From NCBI RefSeq assembly GCF_021390335.1, contig NZ_JAJUXK010000006.1:388902-452901 (forward strand): a stretch of DNA of 64,000 bases, given 5' to 3'. The DNA comes from Dyadobacter sp. CY343 (GTDB lineage: Bacteria; Bacteroidota; Bacteroidia; Cytophagales; Spirosomataceae). The notes under the pieces are model-generated. The model searched no databases and was not told the origin of the DNA. It was given only the letters and a program-made list of their open reading frames with translations. This document shows positions 1 through 7,290 of the stretch, piece after piece. Made by a program: the position numbers and the translations under genes. The stretch's first letter is position 1, and each line of letters starts with the position of its first letter.

Positions 1-859
1 CATTGGCTACTGTAAATGACAGGCTTTGCTGCGGGATAATCCGCTCTTTCAGCGCTTTCCAATTCTGGTATGAACCGATTTTCTGGATCGCGGGATCGAG
101 TTTGATCAGCTGTAAGCCACCGTCCTCATCCAGCCGGAAATCGAATTTATCTTTAAACTGATCTTGCAGTGAATATCCGTATTCTGCGAGCAGACTGTTT
201 TTTTCAGCTGTCAGGTCGCGCATTACGTCAAATGCTTTCTCTCCTAGCTCTTCCCGCAATTTGAGCAAGCCAGCAAGCTTATGTTCGCAAAGGGGCACCC
301 ATAGTTTTTGTCCGCAGGTACAGGAAGTATGTATCTGCCTGGTATTTGGTACCCTGCTGAATTTTGTATGGTAAATAGTTTCCTGATCGGTAACTGCGCA
401 TTCCGCCTCTCCTTCTCGTGCAGCCGTAATTTCGACTTCCTTAATAGCCTCTTTATTGCGCCAGGTATCGTCCAAAACCAGGCTGCGAAGCTGGAATTCA
501 CGAAGCTCGGCCAGCTCGATCACCGAGTCGGCCATGTCGTAAGTCACCTGCTTGATCGTCGGCATTTTGTCGAGGATATACAGGATAGCCGCGACCCTGT
601 GTTTACAGAGCCCCGCTTTGTCAGGACAAGTACATTCGGTGATGATCTGGGGAGTAAGAAAATCTCGGATATTGATCTGATAGAAGTGGATCGAATAGTC
701 GCTTTTGACCTTAAACTCCGCATTCCCGGGACCATTATATTCCAGCTTTGATACTTTTAAGCCGCCACTGCTATAAATGGAACGCCCTCTTGACAATACG
801 TCCTTCTCTGTTCGCTTTAACAAGAAGTTAGATAATTTCTCCTTCTTTTCGTTTTCCAT
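1..859 (-). CDS. SNF2-type helicase, N-terminal SWIM zinc-finger part (truncated by window edge)
   Basis: An open frame starts with ATG at 859 and runs leftward out of the window with no stop, giving 286 visible codons. It carries two SWIM-type zinc-finger signatures: C76-x-C78 with C85-x-H87, and C180-x-C182 with C191-x-H193. In Bacteroidota, SWIM fingers at the start of a long protein usually precede an SNF2/RapA-like DEAD/DEAH helicase domain, which would lie outside the window. The likely role is DNA or protein binding that guides an ATP-dependent remodelling motor; this is inferred from family architecture, because no helicase motif is visible here. A TACTTTTG -7 element sits 24 bases upstream of the ATG. 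The gene reads toward the left edge and is divergent from nothing visible; the next gene (NUDIX) is on the same strand upstream. Confidence 0.8.
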   Translation of the reverse strand, partial: MENEKKEKLSNFLLKRTEKDVLSRGRSIYSSGGLKVSKLEYNGPGNAEFKVKSDYSIHFYQINIRDFLTPQIITECTCPDKAGLCKHRVAAILYILDKMPTIKQVTYDMADSVIELAELREFQLRSLVLDDTWRNKEAIKEVEITAAREGEAECAVTDQETIYHTKFSRVPNTRQIHTSCTCGQKLWVPLCEHKLAGLLKLREELGEKAFDVMRDLTAEKNSLLAEYGYSLQDQFKDKFDFRLDEDGGLQLIKLDPAIQKIGSYQNWKALKERIIPQQSLSFTVAN

Positions 860-882
860 TTACCCGCTACCTTGTGAAAACG

Positions 883-890
883 CAAAAGTA
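883..890 (-). promoter_or_regulatory. Probable Bacteroidota promoter -7 element before the SWIM/SNF2 gene
   Basis: The minus strand reads TACTTTTG here, matching the TAnnTTTG consensus of the Bacteroidota primary sigma factor, 24 bases before the ATG at 859. No clear -33 TTG was found at the expected spacing, so this is a half-supported promoter. Confidence 0.4.
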
Positions 891-940
891 CGGGATGTTT
901 AGGTTTTATAGAAATCGCGAAAGGAGATATCCCGCTAATT

Positions 941-1384
941 TCAGCTGGCGATATACGGCTGTCGTATTACACCAATGTGCGGGCGGGCGAGTTTGTCCTT
1001 AAAAAAGTTGGTGATCTGTTCGCCTACATTGGGATAGAGCAGGTTGTCGGACAGTGTATCAATTGGAAGCCACACGATCCGGAGTGCGGTTGTATGTTCA
1101 GGATTTAGTTTGGGTTCGCCCGAAGAAATAGTTGCTTCAAACACCATGTGCAGCGTTTCTTTCTTCACCTGCGGCCATATTACCTCTCCGCAGCAAATCA
1201 TTTCCCCTATGTTTGACTTGATCTGGATCTCTTCTTCCAGTTCCCGAAAAAGTGCTTCTGCCAAGCTTTCTCCCGGGTCAGGATTGCCGCCGGGCAGACC
1301 GTATACTTCTGTCTGGCCGTAACAATAACAAAGTGTTAATATCGAGTTGTCCCGGATTATAATTGCGGATGGACGTACGTTCAT
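941..1384 (-). CDS. NUDIX hydrolase
   Basis: A 147-residue protein with a NUDIX box in its first half: G-x5-E-x7-R-E-L-E-E-E (GGNPDPGE then RELEEE). The usual glycine after the EE pair is replaced by glutamine. NUDIX proteins hydrolyse nucleoside diphosphates linked to another moiety, using the glutamates to bind Mg or Mn; the substrate cannot be told from sequence. I chose the ATG at 1384 because the frame extends upstream to 1465 only by running into the end of gmhA, and residues MNVRPSAIII begin the typical NUDIX strand. It lies 55 bases downstream of gmhA on the same strand, so co-transcription is likely. No specific NUDIX subfamily is assigned. Confidence 0.85.
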   Translation of the reverse strand: MNVRPSAIIIRDNSILTLCYCYGQTEVYGLPGGNPDPGESLAEALFRELEEEIQIKSNIGEMICCGEVIWPQVKKETLHMVFEATISSGEPKLNPEHTTALRIVWLPIDTLSDNLLYPNVGEQITNFFKDKLARPHIGVIRQPYIAS

Positions 1385-1439
1385 GCAGGAATAGGGGTCA
1401 GTAACGGAGTGATTTAATATAGTGTTGGTGGAAATTTTG

Positions 1440-2024
1440 TTAATCCTGCAAAACCATTTTCTCAATCAAAAGCATGAAAATGTGAATTACCTTAATGTGT
1501 ATTTCCTGAATTCTGTCGGCGTAGCCAAAATGTGGGACTCTGATCTCTACATCAGCGAGTCCGGCCAGTTTGCCACCATCTTTGCCTGACATAATGATTA
1601 CTTTCATTCCCTTCGCCCTCGCCGCTTCGGTTGCATTAATAATGTTAGCAGAATTTCCGCTCGTACTCAGTCCAAAAAGCACGTCACCGGCTTGTCCCAA
1701 ACCTTCGATAAACCGGGAGAACACAAAATCGTACCCAAAATCATTACTTACGCAGCTCAAATGACTTACGTCGGAAATGGCGATTGCAGGCAGTGAGCGG
1801 CGATTATCGCGGTACCTGCCGGTAAGTTCCTCGGCAAAATGCATGGCGTCACAATGTGAGCCGCCATTTCCGCAGGAGATTATTTTCCCATTTGCGAGAA
1901 TTGCGTCGGCCATTAAGCGGGCACCTTTTTCTATTTTTTCAATTTGTTCAGGATCATTCAGAAACTGATCCAATACAGCCTGTGCTTCTTGCAATTCCTG
2001 ACTAATAATACTCTTATAATCCAT
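1440..2024 (-). CDS. gmhA: SIS-domain phosphosugar isomerase, GmhA-like (sedoheptulose 7-phosphate isomerase)
   Basis: A 194-residue protein, close to the ~192 of E. coli GmhA. The SIS phosphosugar-binding motifs are visible: SCGNGGSHCDAMHFAEELTGRY near residue 50-70 (binding loop plus catalytic Glu region), the serine-rich loop LSTSGNSANI near 120, and HIKVIHIF near the end, holding the conserved histidine. GmhA converts sedoheptulose 7-phosphate to D-glycero-manno-heptose 7-phosphate, the first step of ADP-heptose or GDP-heptose synthesis for LPS or S-layer glycans. No hldE/hddA or gmhB gene is next to it; its neighbours are a NUDIX hydrolase and mnmD. It starts 14 bases after mnmD ends, suggesting an operon mnmD-gmhA-nudix. 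Another SIS isomerase specificity is possible. Confidence 0.88.
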   Translation of the reverse strand: MDYKSIISQELQEAQAVLDQFLNDPEQIEKIEKGARLMADAILANGKIISCGNGGSHCDAMHFAEELTGRYRDNRRSLPAIAISDVSHLSCVSNDFGYDFVFSRFIEGLGQAGDVLFGLSTSGNSANIINATEAARAKGMKVIIMSGKDGGKLAGLADVEIRVPHFGYADRIQEIHIKVIHIFMLLIEKMVLQD

Positions 2025-2038
2025 TATAAATAAGATTG

Positions 2039-2695
2039 TTAAAGTTTGATGGCTTTCAAAACGTGCGTTTTCCGGCCTGGTCCTTTGTGTCTTTGTACCT
2101 CAAAACCGCCTGCCCGCAATGCCCGTTTGACAATTCCTTTGGAAGAATATGTTACCAATACGCCGCCTTGCCTCGTTTGGGCTGCTATTTGCGAAAATAT
2201 TTCGGCAGTCCATAACTCCGGCTGAGCTCGGGGATCAAAAGCGTCGTAAAAGATCACGTCAAATACCTCGTCGCTGTGGAAATCCTGCAACTGAGTACTT
2301 TCTTTGGTTATTCTAAAAAAATCGGACAAATGTGTTGGCGCAGACCACGGGGCCTGGTGCAGCCGCATAAAGCCGCTCTCGCCGGTTTCCTGTTCGTAGT
2401 TGAGCAACTGCGCCTCGGTTTCAGAAACGGGATAAGCCTCTATCGTTGTGTAAAAAACAGATTTTTGCAGCCTGTCTGCAAGCTTCCACGCAAGGAAAGC
2501 ATTGAGACCGGTACCAAAACCCATTTCAAAGACGTGTACAGGAACTGTGGAATCTTTCAGGATCGGGAGCAGGCCGAGATTAATACAAATATGCTCCGAT
2601 TCCATGAGGGCACCTTGCAAGGAATGGTACTGCTGGCCAAACTGTAAACTGTATAGAGAATGCGAACCGTCTTCAGTGACTAAAAGCCTTTCCAA
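2039..2695 (-). CDS. mnmD: tRNA 5-methylaminomethyl-2-thiouridine methyltransferase domain protein MnmD
   Basis: A 218-residue stand-alone version of the methyltransferase half of MnmC. It has TEDGSHSLYS near the N-terminus, YHSLQGALMES, the Rossmann S-adenosylmethionine loop EMGFGTGLNAF near residue 60, and YDAFDPRAQPELW near 150, all typical of the DUF752/MnmC N-domain. It would methylate the aminomethyl group on wobble U34 of certain tRNAs. No oxidase (MnmC C-domain) is fused, as is common outside Proteobacteria. The only plausible initiator is TTG at 2695; no in-frame ATG lies before the conserved N-terminal motif. A 7-bp hairpin (2697-2721) lies directly before that TTG. It is the first gene of a likely mnmD-gmhA-nudix set, 33 bases behind the aspartyl protease gene. 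Confidence 0.87.
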   Translation of the reverse strand: MERLLVTEDGSHSLYSLQFGQQYHSLQGALMESEHICINLGLLPILKDSTVPVHVFEMGFGTGLNAFLAWKLADRLQKSVFYTTIEAYPVSETEAQLLNYEQETGESGFMRLHQAPWSAPTHLSDFFRITKESTQLQDFHSDEVFDVIFYDAFDPRAQPELWTAEIFSQIAAQTRQGGVLVTYSSKGIVKRALRAGGFEVQRHKGPGRKTHVLKAIKL

Positions 2696-2696
2696 A

Positions 2697-2721
2697 TAAG
2701 CCAGGTGTTTTGTTTGGCTTA
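2697..2721 (-). terminator. Possible weak hairpin between protease gene and mnmD
   Basis: TAAGCCA (2697-2703) pairs with TGGCTTA (2715-2721), a 7-bp stem with an 11-base loop, just after the protease stop and touching the mnmD TTG start. It lacks a proper U-tract on the minus strand, so it may be a weak terminator or a translation-modulating hairpin. Confidence 0.3.
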
Positions 2722-2728
2722 AAAATAA

Positions 2729-3997
2729 TTAAATCATTCTGCGCAGGGTAATCTGAGTGAAGAAAATATCCCCTTTGCGTTTCACGAGCAGGTCGATATT
2801 CTTACCGTCGCCGCGCTGCATGAGCTTGTAGATCTCGCTTACATTAAGATCTGAGGCAGCATGATCGTCTATAAATAACAGCTGATCACCTTCCACCAAA
2901 CCTGCTTTGGAAGCAGGCGATTCGTCTACAATGTGATTGACAATGTACGATTTAAGGTCCCTGCCCTCAGCACGAATTTCCATCCCGCTCATATCGTGCT
3001 CGAATTTCTCGCGGAGGCGGCTTCTCACAGGTTTGAGCACCATGTATTGCTCCTGGTAGTTCATCGTTACCTTAAACCGGCGCAACAACTCGCAACCGAT
3101 ATTTCCCTGGCGCTCGGTACCCATTTTTATTTTTGCCCCAAATCCCGCACTGTCAGGAAAGGAAGCCACGATATTGTCCATTTGGAATCTACCCAGGCGC
3201 ACTTTGTCAATACGTCCCAGATTCCCATTGATAACCCCGTTCAGTCCACGTCCCAATTGTGCGCGGATTACTTTTTCAGGAAGCCGGAAAGTTTCTTTTC
3301 GGGTATTGTTGAGCAACAACGCGTGCCCGGCTCCTGTATCGATCAATACCCGGATCGGGTGCTCGCGACCGTCGGCAAACAGGGTTACCGCGTCAGTAAA
3401 TGGCTTGGTATCTTCGATGATCAGCGGGTGTTTATCGCCTTTTTTGGATTTGTACTTGTATTTATCCGGCCGCATCAGAACCAGCTCTTTTTTCGAAAAG
3501 TCGATGGTGACGACGAAGTTGTTGAATACCTCATAACCGAAGATCCCGTGAACCGGCACGCCCACATATTCCGACAATTTTAAAAAATCTTCTTCGAGTA
3601 CGACGATATTCTGGTGATTCGCTCTGAGCCGGCCCATCGAAAATTTATTGTCGATCGCCACGTGAGCTGATATAGACTTTCCTTCCCCTGCCCCGGTGAG
3701 GTTAACCTTCCGGGTTAAACGCAGCTTGTCCGGTTTGAGGATATAAGGATCGGTAATGATAATGGAGCTGACGCCGGTATCCAGTATAAAACGCAGGGAA
3801 TCAGTATCGTTGATCTTGACGTAAAGCAAGATCAGATTGGAATGCAGCTCAAAAGGTATGCGGGCGGATTTATGGTTTTTGTCAAGATAATAACCATATT
3901 TTTCCTCGGAAACGGGGGGAATATCTTCTGTACGAGCGAATGTATTGCGGCTTACGAAAAGTATGATCGCTACTATTAACCACTTAGACGTTTTCAT
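2729..3997 (-). CDS. Exported retropepsin-like aspartyl protease with two DTG motifs and a C-terminal PDZ domain
   Basis: A 422-residue protein. Residues 1-21 form a signal peptide (KWLIVAIILFVSRNTFA), so it is probably periplasmic. Two retropepsin-type catalytic motifs are in one chain: ILDTGVSS at D73 and LIDTGAGH at D220, giving a pepsin-like two-lobed enzyme. Residues ~345-420 form a PDZ domain (GMEIRAEG, SPASKAGLVEGDQLLFIDD), which could bind C-terminal peptides. The fourth residue after the first aspartate is V76 where S, T or A is usual. The ATG at 3997 is preceded by AAAGGAGG on the minus strand, one of the few strong Shine-Dalgarno sequences in the window. Its targets are unknown. 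It is divergent from tpiA across 296 bases. Confidence 0.85.
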   Translation of the reverse strand: MKTSKWLIVAIILFVSRNTFARTEDIPPVSEEKYGYYLDKNHKSARIPFELHSNLILLYVKINDTDSLRFILDTGVSSIIITDPYILKPDKLRLTRKVNLTGAGEGKSISAHVAIDNKFSMGRLRANHQNIVVLEEDFLKLSEYVGVPVHGIFGYEVFNNFVVTIDFSKKELVLMRPDKYKYKSKKGDKHPLIIEDTKPFTDAVTLFADGREHPIRVLIDTGAGHALLLNNTRKETFRLPEKVIRAQLGRGLNGVINGNLGRIDKVRLGRFQMDNIVASFPDSAGFGAKIKMGTERQGNIGCELLRRFKVTMNYQEQYMVLKPVRSRLREKFEHDMSGMEIRAEGRDLKSYIVNHIVDESPASKAGLVEGDQLLFIDDHAASDLNVSEIYKLMQRGDGKNIDLLVKRKGDIFFTQITLRRMI

Positions 3998-4246
3998 CGT
4001 GGCCTCCTTTCTTTTAATCTAGATTTAAAATCATTCTGTCAGTACTAACAACACGTTGATCATAAATGGCCTGATTCTGTCTTTTATTCTCTTCTGTGTA
4101 CACAAAGTATCAAATTCACGGGGCTGTCAAGTGGGTAAATTTAATCTATTTTATATTAATTAAACACAAAAAAATCTTTATATGTAAAAACTTTTTGCCT
4201 TTTGATTTAACACAAATCTTTAATCGGGTAAATGACAGAAATATGA

Positions 4247-4254
4247 TAATTTTG
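4247..4254 (+). promoter_or_regulatory. Probable -7 element of the tpiA promoter
   Basis: TAATTTTG matches TAnnTTTG and lies 39 bases before the tpiA ATG. The surrounding 3998-4293 spacer is very A+T-rich; its only other content is the Shine-Dalgarno and leader of the divergent protease gene, and a 62-codon A+T-rich frame that I do not believe is coding. No good -33 TTG was seen. Confidence 0.5.
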
Positions 4255-4293
4255 TTGCGTCAAATGATGTTTTTCCACAATTAAAATTTTCTC

Positions 4294-5055
4294 ATGCGAA
4301 AAAAAATTGTTGCCGGTAACTGGAAGATGAATAAGGTTCTGGATGAGGCAGTTGCGCTCACTTCTGAATTAGTGAATATGGCCAAAGATGAAGTGCAGAA
4401 TGATGCCAAAATCATCCTTTGTCCGCCTGCCATTTACCTGACCACTATTAAAAAATATATCGAGGACGCGCCTAATTTTTCATTGGCTGCTCAAAATTGT
4501 TCGGATAAAGTTTCGGGTGCATTTACAGGAGAAATTTCTGCTCAAATGCTGCAATCGATCGGCGTGGAATATGTGCTGATCGGCCACAGCGAGCGTCGTC
4601 AATATTTTAACGAATCCAATGCAGTATTGGCTGAGAAGGTTAATACGGCACTTGCAAATGGTGTTTCTCCGATATTCTGCTGCGGAGAATCTTTGCAGCA
4701 AAGACAAAATGAGGATTACGTTGGTTTTGTGAAGAACCAGCTGACAGAAAGCCTGTTTCACTTGTCGGAAGAGCAGTTACTATCCGTAGTAATCGCTTAT
4801 GAGCCAATCTGGGCGATCGGTACCGGGCTGACTGCAAGTGCATTGCAAGCTCAGGAAATGCACGCCGCATTGCGCGAGCATATTGCTTCCAAATATGGTG
4901 CTGATGTTGCCCAGGAAATTTCGATCCTGTACGGCGGAAGCGTAACAGCCGCCAGCGCAGCCGAACTTTTCGCATCGCCGGATATCGACGGCGGATTAGT
5001 AGGCGGTGCTTCTTTGAAGTCGCGGGAGTTTACGAATATTGTTAAGGCTTGGTAA
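4294..5055 (+). CDS. tpiA: Triosephosphate isomerase
   Basis: A 253-residue TIM-barrel enzyme interconverting glyceraldehyde 3-phosphate and dihydroxyacetone phosphate in glycolysis and gluconeogenesis in the cytoplasm. The catalytic residues are all visible: Lys in GNWKMNK (residue 11), His in LIGHSERR (near 99), and Glu in the signature YEPIWAIGTG (near 171), followed by the phosphate-binding loops ILYGGSV and VGGASL. The length is normal for the family. The start is the ATG at 4294, giving MRKKIVAGNWKMNK. It is monocistronic by context: a divergent gene lies upstream and a convergent OmpA-family gene downstream. A REP-like palindrome follows its stop and may stabilise the 3' end or stop transcription. 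Confidence 0.98.
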   Translation: MRKKIVAGNWKMNKVLDEAVALTSELVNMAKDEVQNDAKIILCPPAIYLTTIKKYIEDAPNFSLAAQNCSDKVSGAFTGEISAQMLQSIGVEYVLIGHSERRQYFNESNAVLAEKVNTALANGVSPIFCCGESLQQRQNEDYVGFVKNQLTESLFHLSEEQLLSVVIAYEPIWAIGTGLTASALQAQEMHAALREHIASKYGADVAQEISILYGGSVTAASAAELFASPDIDGGLVGGASLKSREFTNIVKAW

Positions 5056-5064
5056 GTTGCTAAA

Positions 5065-5120
5065 ATTGTCATCCTGAGCGCAGTCGAAGGTTGCACTTCG
5101 GCTGCGCTCAGTGTGACAAT
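5065..5120. repeat. REP-like intergenic palindrome
   Basis: Two 25-base arms (5065-5089 and 5096-5120) are inverted copies matching at 22 of 25 positions around a 6-base loop GTTGCA. The core is CTGAGCGCAGTCGAAG against CTTCGGCTGCGCTCAG. It lies 10 bases past the tpiA stop, between convergent genes. Palindromes of this word recur between genes in many Bacteroidota genomes, as I recall; the copy count here is not known. Confidence 0.8.
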
Positions 5121-5144
5121 GTACATTGTGCTTAGTGTAGCGGA

Positions 5145-5168
5145 CTTCGGCTTCGCTCAGTCTGACAA
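5145..5168 (+). repeat. Half copy of the REP-like palindrome
   Basis: CTTCGGCTTCGCTCAGTCTG followed by ACAA repeats the right arm of the 5096-5120 element with small changes, but the matching left arm is absent. It is a degenerate second unit 24 bases after the intact one. Confidence 0.65.
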
Positions 5169-5193
5169 AATGCCTTCAGTGTTACAAACCTAT

Positions 5194-6432
5194 TTAAACC
5201 TCCGTCACTACAAACTCCACCCGTCGGTTCCTGGCTCTTTCCTCCGGAGTACCTTTTGTGACTGCGCGGGTTCCGCCGTATCCTTTCGCTTCTATCCGGC
5301 TTTTTTCAATACCTTTTTCCACCAGGTAAGCCTGCACGGATTCGGCTCTTTGGCGCGATAATTCGAGGTTTTTGTCAAAGTCACCTACGTTATCGGTGTG
5401 ACCTTCAATGCGGATGCGGATGTTTTTGTTTTCTCGCATCATATCTACCAACCTGTTCAACTCTGCGTGGGATTCGGGCAGTAATGTATATTTGGAAGTT
5501 TCGAAGTAAATGTTCGGCATGGTAATCGTTTCACCAACTGCCAGCGGATTGAGATAAAAATCGTGCATGAATGCACCTTTTCCGGCAGAATCAGCTGGAC
5601 TGAGGGTTAACGCGGTCCCATAATATCCTTTCGCCACGATTTTCAAATCATACTTTTCAGCCGGATCAAGCCCTAGCCGGTATTTGCCGGAAGAAGACCT
5701 GACCTGCAATGAATCGCCCTTTTCCACGTACTGTATCTCAGCAGATATTGGCTGTTTGGTTTTTGCATTGAAAACATTCCCCCGCAACACAGCGACTCCG
5801 CTTTCCACTGCCGGCTCCTTTTCAACCGGAGCTTCCTCTTTCTGAGGAATAACCGCTTTTTCTACCGGTTTTCTAACAGGAGGCTCTGCTTTGGCAGTTG
5901 TTTTAGGTTTTTTTTGAACCTGCTTTTTCGAAGGATTTTTAATGTGGATACCATAGAAATTCCACGATTGCGTTCCCTGCGAGCTGCGCCCTTCATAAAA
6001 ATCAAACTCCTCAATGCCGGGGCTCAGTCGCTCGAAATAGGCTACAAAATCAACCTTTTCTCCTGCGGTCACTTCTTTTGTAGCGTTGGTTGGAATATTT
6101 TCTGCTTTTATAAGCTTGAATTTTTTCTCGATCTCTCCCGGTTTGTACAACCTCGTTTCAGGATCCAGCCAGATCTGGTTTCCCCCCTGAACGGGTCCCT
6201 GCCCTGGTTTGAACGGCAAATTAAATCCCTTCGGAACCTGAGGCACATTCGACTTCTTTTCAACAAATTCGAGGGATATGATCGTATACTGATCGGTCAA
6301 TTCTACGCGCTTGATCTTGACATATTCGGCAGACTGCTCGTCTACTTTTGGGTTTTCAGTAACTTGTCCAAAGGCGTAGTTCAGCGAAAGTGTGATGGCG
6401 AAGGCAAATGCCAAAAACGTTCTGCATTTCAT
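5194..6432 (-). CDS. OmpA-family outer-membrane/peptidoglycan-binding protein
   Basis: A 412-residue exported protein. Residues 1-22 are a signal peptide ending AFG-Q. The middle (about 95-170) is an unassigned N-terminal region ending in a Lys/Pro/Glu-rich linker (residues ~170-208). A carboxypeptidase-regulatory-like beta-sandwich follows (VLRGNVFNAKTKQPISAE, about 213-290). The last ~105 residues are an OmpA C-terminal domain: NIYFETSKYTLLPES, then IEGHTDNVGD, then NLELSRQRAESV and ARNRRVEF, where D and R bind diaminopimelate in peptidoglycan. It probably tethers the outer membrane to the wall. The gene is convergent with tpiA and follows DUF5672 on the same strand with an 85-base gap. Confidence 0.9.
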   Translation of the reverse strand: MKCRTFLAFAFAITLSLNYAFGQVTENPKVDEQSAEYVKIKRVELTDQYTIISLEFVEKKSNVPQVPKGFNLPFKPGQGPVQGGNQIWLDPETRLYKPGEIEKKFKLIKAENIPTNATKEVTAGEKVDFVAYFERLSPGIEEFDFYEGRSSQGTQSWNFYGIHIKNPSKKQVQKKPKTTAKAEPPVRKPVEKAVIPQKEEAPVEKEPAVESGVAVLRGNVFNAKTKQPISAEIQYVEKGDSLQVRSSSGKYRLGLDPAEKYDLKIVAKGYYGTALTLSPADSAGKGAFMHDFYLNPLAVGETITMPNIYFETSKYTLLPESHAELNRLVDMMRENKNIRIRIEGHTDNVGDFDKNLELSRQRAESVQAYLVEKGIEKSRIEAKGYGGTRAVTKGTPEERARNRRVEFVVTEV

Positions 6433-6517
6433 GGTTCTTAACTTTTACATTTTTAATAACTGCAAGAACGCCCTAAACGTCCTCATAGTTTGTTAAAAAT
6501 TGTTAAAGTACTTAAAC

Positions 6518-7276
6518 CTATTGATTTACAGAGATAAAGCCGGACCAGAATGCGGGATCGTATCGTTCCCAGGCATGGCAGGCGAATGGAAGCTGGTGAT
6601 TCGTGAGCTCGTAAGTGGCCGCCGGGCTTTTTTCAAAAGCAAATTGAAGTGCCTCTTCCCAGGCAGGCAATTTCAGAAATAATTTCATAGGGATCAGGCG
6701 TGTCGCTTCCTGCGAGAAGAGCATATCTTCATTTCCTTTCCATTGGGGATAAAAAAAATTATAGATTTTGAGATACCGGATAAAAGCTTCCACGCGCCGC
6801 AGAGAAAGTCCCCCATTGAGCACTACCCTATTGGCAGATAATGCATCGGCAAATTCCTTTTTCGAACCGGGACCCAGTGCATCATACTTCGGCTGGTGCA
6901 GCGATGGGGCTCCTATATAATCATACCCTTTTTTACACCAAACCGCCAGCTCGTCACGAAAAACGTAAGCATCGAGCTGGCAGATTAATATGTATTGATA
7001 GGATGAAAAGCGTTCGTAAAACGTCAGAGAAGTCAGCAGCCGGTTGTACGCGTCGATTCCGTTGAAGTACTCGTCGGGAAAAGATACCTGTTGAATGGAG
7101 GGAAATGCATTGAAATCGCTGCCGAGCTCCATTTTTTCCGGCTTGACGATGATGATCGGGTAGTTTGATAAAACCTGAATACATTGTTTCAAGGAAATCA
7201 GCTCGTTCGGTGTCAGGTCCGGGCGGTAAACCGGGACTACAATCGCAACAGAGGCATTTTCCTGACCAATTTTCAC
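6518..7276 (-). CDS. DUF5672 family protein (glycosyltransferase-like)
   Basis: About 252 residues from the GTG at 7276. It begins with a GT-A-like strand VAIVVPVYRP and contains LICQLDAYVF, YDYIGAP and NGGLSLRR, the DUF5672 signature. LDAYVF takes the place of a DxD nucleotide-sugar-binding motif, and NGGLSLR resembles the acceptor loop of family 2 enzymes. The family is uncharacterised but found in glycan-synthesis loci. The frame extends upstream to a TTG at 7327, overlapping the previous gene by 37 bases; I prefer the GTG at 7276, 14 bases after that gene's stop and just before the first beta strand. It follows a GT2 gene in what looks like an operon. Confidence 0.75.
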   Translation of the reverse strand: MKIGQENASVAIVVPVYRPDLTPNELISLKQCIQVLSNYPIIIVKPEKMELGSDFNAFPSIQQVSFPDEYFNGIDAYNRLLTSLTFYERFSSYQYILICQLDAYVFRDELAVWCKKGYDYIGAPSLHQPKYDALGPGSKKEFADALSANRVVLNGGLSLRRVEAFIRYLKIYNFFYPQWKGNEDMLFSQEATRLIPMKLFLKLPAWEEALQFAFEKSPAATYELTNHQLPFACHAWERYDPAFWSGFISVNQ

Positions 7277-7290
7277 GCTACAAACATTTC

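Noticed and set aside
308..751. 147-codon plus-strand frame at the left edge
   Set aside because: It is antisense to the SWIM/SNF2 gene, whose zinc-finger motifs lie on the minus strand in the same bases.
4096..4284. 62-codon plus-strand frame in the protease-tpiA spacer
   Set aside because: Very A+T-rich with no family pattern and it contains the tpiA promoter -7 box; most likely a chance frame.
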